Of a stretch of 12,836 nt of DNA, positions 6,014 through 12,836 are shown in pieces. The number at the start of each line of letters is the position of its first letter. Within the stretch, counting starts at the first letter, position 1. The position numbers were made by a program, and so were the translations under genes. Source of the stretch: Thiothrix sp. (GTDB lineage: Bacteria > Pseudomonadota > Gammaproteobacteria > Thiotrichales > Thiotrichaceae); assembly GCA_011375245.1 (NCBI GenBank), contig DRMA01000226.1, positions 1 through 12,836 of the forward strand, given 5' to 3'. The notes under the pieces were generated by a model. The model was not told the origin of the DNA. It saw only the letters and a program-made list of their open reading frames with translations, and searched no databases.

Positions 6014-6631
6014 TTAATACAACACATTCCCTAAAGCGTCTACTTCCGTCGTTGCTTTAGAACGAGGATCTAATTCAAACACCGCTAAACCTTCACTAAA
6101 GGAGCGACGATAGACTGTCCGTTGGTAAAGGCGTGGGGTTAGCATGGTAATTAAAGGCAATGTTTTTAATGCATCATAAGCTTCATCCGTTTCACGCACT
6201 GCTTTATGAGTATCTGCTCGATTCATAAAGCCTAGTATTTTGACTTCATCACCTTTTTTAACGTCTTGTACTAATTTCAAAAAACGTTGTGTTGACCATA
6301 CATCTGCTTGACTAGGACCTACAGGAACAACAATTCTATCCGCTTGAGCAATTGCCTGTTTCATTGCATCCATATCAGACATACCAATATCAACAATCAC
6401 CTCTGCATTTTCCCCTTCACTACCCAAACTATCAACGGTATTTTTAGGTATTATTTTAGGGGTATAACCATCTTCTGTGCGTATTTCTAACGCATCACTC
6501 AATGTTGCTTGTGGATCAAGATCATAAACAGCTACATAAACATTTCGATGAGTTGCCACCCACAACGAAAGATTAAAAGCTACGGTACTTTTACCTGTAC
6601 CTCCTTTTAAATTCCCCACAACAGTAATCAT
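6014..6631 (-). CDS. Orphan ParA/MinD-type ATPase
   Basis: A 205-residue cytoplasmic ATPase. It has the deviant Walker A box KGGTGKST (9-16) with both signature lysines K9 and K14, the A' motif DLDPQATLSD (37-46) and Walker B VIVDIG with D81. The small size, lack of an N-terminal DNA-binding domain and C-terminal YRRSFSEGLAVFELDP (about 173-188) are typical of short ParA-family proteins that form ATP-bound dimers, bind DNA nonspecifically or a membrane, and position plasmids or protein cargo. No ParB-like gene, MinD-type amphipathic C-terminal helix or centromere repeats are nearby, so plasmid partition is not indicated. Six bases separate it from the upstream Met-rich gene and no strong ribosome site is present, suggesting translational coupling. 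Its place in an efflux-pump operon is the odd point; positioning the pump is an inference. Confidence 0.85.
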   Translation of the reverse strand: MITVVGNLKGGTGKSTVAFNLSLWVATHRNVYVAVYDLDPQATLSDALEIRTEDGYTPKIIPKNTVDSLGSEGENAEVIVDIGMSDMDAMKQAIAQADRIVVPVGPSQADVWSTQRFLKLVQDVKKGDEVKILGFMNRADTHKAVRETDEAYDALKTLPLITMLTPRLYQRTVYRRSFSEGLAVFELDPRSKATTEVDALGNVLY

Positions 6632-6637
6632 CGTAAA

Positions 6638-7435
6638 CTAATGCTCTGCTGAAGTAGCTGGTTGTTGTACGGGAACAGGTATAGAAGCAGCCTGTGGAGT
6701 CACGGTTGTACCCATTGATGTTGCAGGCATTTTCATATTCATTGCTGGCATGTTCATTTGTGGCATATTCATATTCATTGTAGGCATATTCATGCTGCTT
6801 GTATTACCTTTCCCTCCATTTCCAGTTGCATTATTTTCTGGCTGAGGAGGAATCATTTCAACAGGTTTCTCCATTGATTTTGGTGCTTCAGGCTTTGTAG
6901 GAGCTGTTTCATTATTTACACCAATATTAACTTGAAGGGGTTTTGTATACGTTTGCATCTTACTTGTTTTCTGCTGTGCTGGGTTCTCTTCTTTCGCTGC
7001 TGTCTGAGGAGCTGGGTTTATTCCCATTGAAACAACACCAGGGGCAACAGGAATAGGCTCAGTAGGCATTACTTCAGCATCCTTTTTAGTTGTTTCAGAC
7101 AACACTGGCTGTTGTGGTGCTTTTGGTTTCTTTACAGCGTCTTGTGTAGAAAAAAGCCCTGATGGGGCTGTTATTTCAGCACTAGCTGGCTTTGCTGTAT
7201 TTTTTGTACTTTCTTCTTTTGCTGCTTGTGCAACAGGCTCTGAGGGAGCCGAAGGAGCGGTTGGTGCTGCTTTTTCAGCATTTTTTTCAGCATCTTGTGA
7301 TGGGCTAGAAGGAGCTGCTTGCGGCAATTCAGCCGTTTTTTCTACGGTTACAGAATTGTCAGCAAATAATGACAATGAAAGTGCTAAAACAGTTGCTCCT
7401 GTTGCAAATGTCATTGTTGTAAGAGTTTTGGGCAT
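6638..7435 (-). CDS. Exported or anchored Pro/Ala-rich protein with methionine cluster
   Basis: 265 residues from ATG 7435, chosen because AAGGTGA lies six to eight bases upstream; a GTG at 7444 overlaps that ribosome site. Residues 1-25 have Lys then a hydrophobic stretch (ATGATVLALSLSLFA), either a signal peptide with a poor cleavage site or a membrane anchor. Residues 26-210 are low complexity: Pro, Ala, Lys, Glu and Ser, with SAPSEP and KPEAP steps. Residues 215-241 hold 11 Met in 27 positions as MNMPT, MNMNMPQ, MNMPA and MNMKMPA units. Clustered Met in periplasmic proteins often binds Cu(I) or Ag(I), but there are no Cys and no known fold, so this is only suggestive. It lies 23 bases after the permease gene and six before the ParA gene, so it is probably co-expressed. 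I do not recognise a family. Confidence 0.7.
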   Translation of the reverse strand: MPKTLTTMTFATGATVLALSLSLFADNSVTVEKTAELPQAAPSSPSQDAEKNAEKAAPTAPSAPSEPVAQAAKEESTKNTAKPASAEITAPSGLFSTQDAVKKPKAPQQPVLSETTKKDAEVMPTEPIPVAPGVVSMGINPAPQTAAKEENPAQQKTSKMQTYTKPLQVNIGVNNETAPTKPEAPKSMEKPVEMIPPQPENNATGNGGKGNTSSMNMPTMNMNMPQMNMPAMNMKMPATSMGTTVTPQAASIPVPVQQPATSAEH

Positions 7436-7458
7436 GGGCTTCACCTTATTGAATTATG

Positions 7459-10400
7459 TTAAATATCATCTTTTAGTTGGATCCCTCTACGGGGCTTGGG
7501 CTTATTCTTTTTTTGCCCCTTAGATTTAGCTTTAGGTTTAGGTTTTTCCTTTGATTTAGGGGCATTTTCTTCACCGTGTTCTTTTGCAGTGCTCTCAGCA
7601 TCTATTTCTACCTTAGCGTCAGCTTTTTTGTTAGAGGCTGTTTTAGGTTTAGCTTTGCTCTTAGATACAGTAGCTGTAGGGGGTTTTTTAGCTTTTACAT
7701 CGTTGCTTTTTTCTTCCTTAACTGTATTTTTAGTGGCTTCAACCTTGGCCTTAACCTCAGTCTTAGATGTAGAACCATCTTCTTTCTCACTATCATCCTT
7801 CTCTTTATTTTCTGCATCATTACCTGCATTATCGCCTGTATTGCCCTCTTCCTTTTTGATCCACGGTTCTTGCCATGAAACAGGCTTAGTAGAAGAAGCT
7901 TCAGTAGATTTATGAGTAGACTTATCAGCAATGGTATCAGTCTCTGTTTTTTTCACAACAGGCGCATCAAGCTCAATAGGCTCAAGTGGTTTATCGCCTA
8001 CTTTGTTTTGCACAAGCTTAAACACAAGAATAACCAATCCTTTTATACCTGCAAAAACTAATCCCATAATGGTAATAGCAATACCAAAAATAGTAGAAAG
8101 TACTTCGTGAACCTTTTCAATAAAGGTTTCATGATCATGATTTGAGTTTGATGCAGCGGTTGTTTTTTTCGCTGACTCTGTTGGCGTATCACAATCAGCA
8201 GGGTTGGCACACGATGTCGTTATCTTACCGTTAGCATCAACCAGCTCTGCACACAATGACTTACCTGCACTAATACAGCCAAGTGGTACAACCAACAAGG
8301 TTAAAATAGTTGAAATAAAACCACCAAAGATAAGTGAAACAGCCATTCCCTGAAAAATAGGATCCGTGAGTATCGCTAATGAGCCACCAATCAATGCAAA
8401 AGCAGTAATAACAATGGGTCGCGTTCGAGCCTCGCAAGAATGAATAACCGCATCAACAACAGACATTTTATGCACTAAAACAGCTTCTCGGGAAAAATCA
8501 ACCAGCAAAATGGAGTTTCGCACAATAATACCCGCTAGTGCGATAAAACCAATCATAGAGGTTGCTGTAAATGATGCGCCCATAATCATATGACCTGGAA
8601 TAATACCAATGAGTGTTAAAGGTATTGGGGACATAACAATGGCAGGTAAAACAAAATTACCAAATTGGGCAACAATTAACATATAGATCAGTACCAACGC
8701 TGCGCCAAAAGCAATACCCATATCACGGAAGGTAATAAAGGTGACTGTCCATTCGCCCCCCCATTCAAAACCTGTTTCATTGTCTTTAGGCGGCCCAAAC
8801 CAATACCCCTCTGTTATGACGGTACCATCAGGCGCTTTATAGCCTGCACCATCATTTGCTTCAGCCAATAGTTTTTGCACATCAAACATGCCATAGACAG
8901 GCGCAGAAAACTTACCTGTCACTTCTGCTGTAACTAATTCTACGGGACGAAGATCTTTATGATAAATAGGCTTTTCTTCCACTTCACCATCATTAAACGA
9001 AACAAGCTCTGATAAAGGGATTACTTTCCCCATACGATTAGTAATAGGGAGTTGTGCCAGTCGATCAATATTAGAACGTATATTTAATGGTACTTGCATA
9101 ACAATTTTTGTCGGTTCAATTAAAGCACCCTTTTTAATATCACCAATGACAAAGCCGCCCATCGCCATTTCAATCGCCTGATTAATTTCATTGACAGAAA
9201 TACCATTACGCTGTGCCTTATCAGCATCAACTGAAAAACGTAATATTTTATGGTCATCTTCAAGGAAGTTATCCACATCGGTCAAACCAGGTGTCTTTTC
9301 AAAGATTGCGGTCATATCTTTAGCAACTTGACGACGAATGGACGCACTTGGACCATATATTTCGGCCACAACAGACTGTAATACAGGTGGACCTGGTGGC
9401 ATCTCAACCACTTGAATTCTTGCCCCCGCTTCTTTCGCCATTGGGATCAGTTGCTCCCTTACTGCTTCGGCTATTTCATGACTAGTACGCTCTCTATCAT
9501 GTGCTTCAGTCAATTGCACTTGTATATCACCTTGCCATGCTCTATTGCGTAAATAATAATGGCGCACAAGACCATTAAAATTAAAGGGGGATGCTGTTGC
9601 TGAATAGGTTTGCAATGCGGTGACTTCTTTAATATCTTGCAAATGAGCCGCCACTTTATTTATAAAATTGGCAGTAACAGGAAGCGCTGTTCCTTCAGGG
9701 AAATTAACGACAACATTAAACTCTGGCTTATTATCCAATGGTAACATTTTTACCTGTACCCACTTAGTTGGATAGAACAACAACAATGTTAGTAATAAAG
9801 TACCAAAAATAATAAATAACAGCGTTTTACCTTTTGTCTTACTGCGAATGAGTGGAATAATAATGCCACGATACATCTTTTCCATTCTTGCCGCTTGTTT
9901 ATGCTCTTTTGCAGCAGACTCTGCTAACTTATCCAAACTAGGTTTCAGCTTATTCACTAACCAAGGGGTAAAGGCAAACGCAGCAAATAATGAAATAAGC
10001 ATGGCAACAGAGCCAAGAATAGGAATGGGGGACATATAAGGTCCCATCATGCCACCGACAAATCCCATTGGCAGCAAGGCTGCAATAACTGTAAAGGTTG
10101 CTAGGATGGTCGGGTTCCCCACCTCTCTCACAGAATCAACTGCAATATCCGTATCAAGGCTTTCATCAATCAGCCAACGTCGATAGATATTTTCCACCAC
10201 GACAATGGCATCATCGACCAAAATACCAATGGAGAAAATAAGCGCAAATAAGCTCACACGGTCAATGGTCAGACCAAATAACCATGCCGAAAATACGGTC
10301 ATGGTAATAACAACAGGGACAACAATCAGTACAACGGTAGACGCACGCCAGCCAAGAAAAAGGAAAACTAAAATGGTAACAATACCTGTTGCAAACACTA

Positions 10401-11505
10401 ACTTAAACAGTAGATGGTTTACTTTTTCTTTCGCTGATTTGCCATAATCACGTGTAACTTCAACATGGATGTTATCAGGAATCATCCGCCCCTTTAACAT
10501 CTCGACTTTAGCAAGAATGGCTTCTGAAACATCAACACCATTGGTACCATGCTTTTTAGCAATCGCTAACGTAACGGCGGCAGCACCATTTGCTTTTTCT
10601 TTCAAGCCTTCAACATGATTACCCGTAAAATAGCCCACCATTTTACTGGCTTCACTAGGACCACTGGTAACGGTAGCAACATCACGCACATAAACAGGAC
10701 GACCATCAATAACGGTCACCATTAAGCGCTGAATATCATTGACTGATTTTAAGAAAGAGCCTGTGACAATGTTAATAACGGTATCACCAGGTTCATAAGA
10801 ACCTGCTGCTCGTTCAGCGTTTGCCATTTGAACTGTACGTGCAACCTGTCCAAGAGATACACCATAGGTAGCAAGACGCTCAGGTAAAATTTCTACGCGT
10901 ACTTGATCTTCTCGACCATCAACAATAAAACTTTGACTGGTATTCGATTCTTCACGTAAATTTTGCAATAAATCTAAGGCTAATAAGCGCAATTGTGCGT
11001 CATCAACTTCATTAGACCACAAGGTTAATGTCACAATGGGAACATCATCAACACTAACGGGTTTTACCAGCACATTGGTTGCCCCACGAGGCATACGATT
11101 TTTATTCGCCTCCATCTTATCGCGCAATTTTACGATAGAAGTCTCGTAGTTTTGACCAACAAAGAATTGTACCGTAATCAGCGCTTGACCACGGGCTGAC
11201 ATAGAGTAGACATGCTCTACTCCCGTAATCTCTGACATCAATGCCTCTAAGGGGCGCGATATTTGACTTTCAACTTCTTTTGCTGAAGCGCCAGGGTATT
11301 GGACGAAAATATCGACCATCGGTACAGAGATTTGTGGGTCTTCTTGTCGAGGCGTTATTTGTAAACCCAATATACCAGTCGCAACAAAAGCGATCAGTAA
11401 TAATAACGATAAAGGCGAAGTAATAAAGGCTTTTGCCGTGTAACCTGCTATACCAAGGCTCTTAGCAGGAGGTGAAGTATTTTCTATTTTTTTGTCATCA
11501 CTCAT
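7459..11505 (-). CDS. RND efflux permease with long C-terminal extension
   Basis: A 1348-residue inner-membrane pump. The AcrB-like core (1-1077) has 12 membrane segments (about 29-49, 365-386, 390-411, 418-440, 466-485, 490-515, 561-578, 926-948, 952-975, 980-1003, 1030-1047, 1051-1077) and two large periplasmic regions. GILVDDAIVVVEN in segment 4 carries the proton-relay pair D431/D432, so it fits the hydrophobic/amphiphile (HAE) rather than heavy-metal class. Segment 10 has AGIIVRNSILLVDF, with R996 where AcrB has its key Lys. AcrB itself is 1049 residues; here about 270 follow: a linker with C1077, C1085, C1099 and C1105, a hydrophobic stretch (1136-1165), then a disordered Lys/Glu/Ala/Pro/Thr tail with SWQEPW (1210-1215) and a very basic end (1318-1340, then GIQLKDDI). 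The start has a weak ribosome site 30 bases after the adaptor gene. Substrate unknown; an outer-membrane channel is not encoded here. Confidence 0.9.
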   Translation of the reverse strand: MSDDKKIENTSPPAKSLGIAGYTAKAFITSPLSLLLLIAFVATGILGLQITPRQEDPQISVPMVDIFVQYPGASAKEVESQISRPLEALMSEITGVEHVYSMSARGQALITVQFFVGQNYETSIVKLRDKMEANKNRMPRGATNVLVKPVSVDDVPIVTLTLWSNEVDDAQLRLLALDLLQNLREESNTSQSFIVDGREDQVRVEILPERLATYGVSLGQVARTVQMANAERAAGSYEPGDTVINIVTGSFLKSVNDIQRLMVTVIDGRPVYVRDVATVTSGPSEASKMVGYFTGNHVEGLKEKANGAAAVTLAIAKKHGTNGVDVSEAILAKVEMLKGRMIPDNIHVEVTRDYGKSAKEKVNHLLFKLVFATGIVTILVFLFLGWRASTVVLIVVPVVITMTVFSAWLFGLTIDRVSLFALIFSIGILVDDAIVVVENIYRRWLIDESLDTDIAVDSVREVGNPTILATFTVIAALLPMGFVGGMMGPYMSPIPILGSVAMLISLFAAFAFTPWLVNKLKPSLDKLAESAAKEHKQAARMEKMYRGIIIPLIRSKTKGKTLLFIIFGTLLLTLLLFYPTKWVQVKMLPLDNKPEFNVVVNFPEGTALPVTANFINKVAAHLQDIKEVTALQTYSATASPFNFNGLVRHYYLRNRAWQGDIQVQLTEAHDRERTSHEIAEAVREQLIPMAKEAGARIQVVEMPPGPPVLQSVVAEIYGPSASIRRQVAKDMTAIFEKTPGLTDVDNFLEDDHKILRFSVDADKAQRNGISVNEINQAIEMAMGGFVIGDIKKGALIEPTKIVMQVPLNIRSNIDRLAQLPITNRMGKVIPLSELVSFNDGEVEEKPIYHKDLRPVELVTAEVTGKFSAPVYGMFDVQKLLAEANDGAGYKAPDGTVITEGYWFGPPKDNETGFEWGGEWTVTFITFRDMGIAFGAALVLIYMLIVAQFGNFVLPAIVMSPIPLTLIGIIPGHMIMGASFTATSMIGFIALAGIIVRNSILLVDFSREAVLVHKMSVVDAVIHSCEARTRPIVITAFALIGGSLAILTDPIFQGMAVSLIFGGFISTILTLLVVPLGCISAGKSLCAELVDANGKITTSCANPADCDTPTESAKKTTAASNSNHDHETFIEKVHEVLSTIFGIAITIMGLVFAGIKGLVILVFKLVQNKVGDKPLEPIELDAPVVKKTETDTIADKSTHKSTEASSTKPVSWQEPWIKKEEGNTGDNAGNDAENKEKDDSEKEDGSTSKTEVKAKVEATKNTVKEEKSNDVKAKKPPTATVSKSKAKPKTASNKKADAKVEIDAESTAKEHGEENAPKSKEKPKPKAKSKGQKKNKPKPRRGIQLKDDI

Positions 11506-11535
11506 GAGGTGCGTATCCAGCGAAAGAAGTGTAAA

Positions 11536-12675
11536 TTAGTCGTTAAGCGGCATAAAACCAGAAACAGCATCGGTAGGCGGATTATTAATCACTTGATCAC
11601 CTGCTGATAATCCAGATACAACCTCAATCTTATCTTTCCCCTGAGCATTACCTAGACGAACAAGGCGTAATTCTGATTTACCTTTTTCATTAATGACTAA
11701 AACACTGGGTAGACTACGCCCTTTTAACAATACTGTTTTGGGAATCACTAATACCTTTGTACCTTTTTTACCTCTATCAGGTAAGTAAATTTCAGCATAC
11801 ATACCAGGAGATGCTTTCACATCAGTATACAAGTCAAACTTTACAGTGACTGTATGGCGTGCTGCATCAGCAATAGGATATATTTGTGATACTTTTGCAT
11901 TGGTTTTTATTGTGCCATTAATGACGACGGGGACTTCCATATCTTTACGCAAACTTTGTACTAAGATAGAAGGAATATCTGCTCGCAAGCGCTTGTATTT
12001 CACATAACCAAACTTTACTAATGGCTGCCCAGGTTGAACGGTATCCCCTACTTCCACCATCTTTTGTAATACCATACCTTCAAATGGCGCTGTTGAAATA
12101 GCATTTTTTAATTGTGCATCAATCGCGTTCAAGCTCGACCATGACTTCATCACATTGCTTTTTGCTTGTGCAACCCCTGTTGATTTATTAAGTAAGTCTG
12201 AATAACGATTGTAGTCATCATCAGAATCGCCAAGCATCTTTGACATAAAAGGGCGGGTCATATAGATATCCATCATTGCAGGCATTCCCATACCTGGCAT
12301 ACCTGTAATATCTTTACTTCTTGGCGAAACAACTTCACGTTGATATTGCACTTCAGAATTACTCAATGCTGCTTTGGCAGAATCTAATACTGCTAAAACG
12401 GAACGACGTTTCGCTTGCAAATTATCATCATTGATCTTAACAAGTAGGTCACCTGCCGAAAACATTGAACCAACATCACCACTCACGACATCTATTCGAC
12501 CAGGCACTTGAGCGGTTAGGGTGACTTCTTTATAGGGAATCACAGTACTACCAAGAACAGTTCGGGCGCTTGAGCCTTTACTTTCTACAGTAATAATACT
12601 TGATGCTTGAACACTGCCTACTGTAAATAGTAAGAGTGTCATTAATGTTGTTACGCTTGGTTTTATCATAATCAT
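11536..12675 (-). CDS. RND periplasmic adaptor (membrane fusion protein)
   Basis: 379 residues that would bridge the permease and a TolC-type channel. Residues 1-24 are a signal peptide ending VQA; no lipobox Cys is seen, unlike AcrA. Lipoyl halves are at about 45-85 (VPGRIDVVSGDVGSMFSAGD) and 195-222 (APFEGMVLQKMVEVGDTVQP), a beta-barrel follows (230-300) and a membrane-proximal domain closes the chain (305-379). The helical hairpin (86-190) contains RYSDLLNKSTGVAQ, aligning with the AcrA RLS tip that docks on TolC: R157 and L161 are kept, the Ser position is V168. Just before it is an insert (about 120-155) with eight Met between 126 and 147 (GMPGMGMPAMMDIYM). The start is ATG 12675 or the next ATG two codons in; both have weak ribosome sites. 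It is the first gene of the operon, so a promoter should lie in 12676-12836. Confidence 0.88.
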   Translation of the reverse strand: MIMIKPSVTTLMTLLLFTVGSVQASSIITVESKGSSARTVLGSTVIPYKEVTLTAQVPGRIDVVSGDVGSMFSAGDLLVKINDDNLQAKRRSVLAVLDSAKAALSNSEVQYQREVVSPRSKDITGMPGMGMPAMMDIYMTRPFMSKMLGDSDDDYNRYSDLLNKSTGVAQAKSNVMKSWSSLNAIDAQLKNAISTAPFEGMVLQKMVEVGDTVQPGQPLVKFGYVKYKRLRADIPSILVQSLRKDMEVPVVINGTIKTNAKVSQIYPIADAARHTVTVKFDLYTDVKASPGMYAEIYLPDRGKKGTKVLVIPKTVLLKGRSLPSVLVINEKGKSELRLVRLGNAQGKDKIEVVSGLSAGDQVINNPPTDAVSGFMPLND

Positions 12676-12713
12676 TTAGTTTAAGTCAGTTCCCATCAAA
12701 TTTTATTATTACG

Positions 12714-12736
12714 CGTACTCGTGTTTAATAAGTACG
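12714..12736. promoter_or_regulatory. Candidate operator upstream of the adaptor gene
   Basis: CGTACT (12714-12719) and AGTACG (12731-12736) are a perfect inverted repeat with an 11-base spacer, 39-61 bases before the adaptor start. Reading the minus strand, TATATT at 12749-12754 is a possible -10 box just upstream, but no good -35 accompanies it. A dyad of this size and place would suit a dimeric repressor such as a TetR- or MarR-type regulator, none of which is encoded in the window. Six-base arms can occur by chance. Confidence 0.25.
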
Positions 12737-12836
12737 ATCAATCACTTCCAATATAGCCCGAGAAAGTTATTTGTTAGTTTAGGTTGCTTTAAGAAATACT
12801 GTTTAGAATACAAGTTTTGTTAGACGTGTTTAAAAA

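Noticed and set aside
7436..7444. GTG start for the Met-rich protein
   Set aside because: The GTG is part of the AAGGTGA ribosome site that serves the ATG at 7435.
7496..7915. 139-codon plus-strand open frame
   Set aside because: Antisense image of the Lys/Ala/Pro-rich tail of the permease; no ribosome site and Leu/Ser/Phe-only composition.
7459..11505. Heavy-metal (CusA-type) assignment of the permease suggested by nearby Met-rich segments
   Set aside because: The Asp-Asp motif in membrane segment 4 and overall sequence fit the HAE class; metal substrate is left only as a possibility.

Overview
The window is AT-rich bacterial DNA with Gram-negative (diderm) gene content: a TolC-type RND efflux pump with its periplasmic adaptor and an outer-membrane beta-barrel protein. 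The style fits a low-GC gammaproteobacterium, perhaps a sulfur bacterium of the Thiotrichales, but that placement is an impression and not proven by any marker here.

Left part (1-2310, plus strand). It starts with a small hypothetical protein, possibly cut by the window edge. Then come about 820 bases without a normal gene, holding a MITE-like hairpin flanked by TA, a structured stretch ending in a terminator-like hairpin, a tiny ORF with a good ribosome site and a hairpin, and a possible decayed small gene. An outer-membrane barrel protein follows (1050-2243) and ends in a hairpin between convergent genes.

Right part (2312-12675, minus strand). Seven genes run in one direction. In transcription order they are: a periplasmic adaptor with a methionine-rich insert; an RND permease with about 270 extra residues at its C-terminus (Cys cluster, a 13th hydrophobic segment, a long Lys-rich tail); an exported or anchored Pro/Ala-rich protein with a dense Met-Asn-Met-Pro cluster; and a small ParA-type ATPase. 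After a 307-base gap with palindromes come a membrane-anchored Pro/Ala/Thr-rich protein with C-terminal TPRs, a membrane-anchored coiled-coil protein, and a dynamin-superfamily GTPase resembling EHD proteins with two membrane segments. The first four genes are tightly spaced and are probably one operon. The last three may be a second unit.

How they may work together (inference): the adaptor and pump need an outer-membrane channel, not encoded here. The unusual company suggests an efflux machine whose placement is controlled: a ParA-type ATPase is the usual way bacteria position cargo, the pump's tail and the spacer-bearing anchored proteins are possible adaptors, and the EHD-like GTPase could shape or cluster membrane around it. 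Met-rich segments in two extracytoplasmic proteins hint at soft metals such as Cu(I) or Ag(I), while the permease itself carries the Asp-Asp motif of proton-driven drug-type pumps. No mobile-element genes, tRNA, rRNA or CRISPR array were seen.
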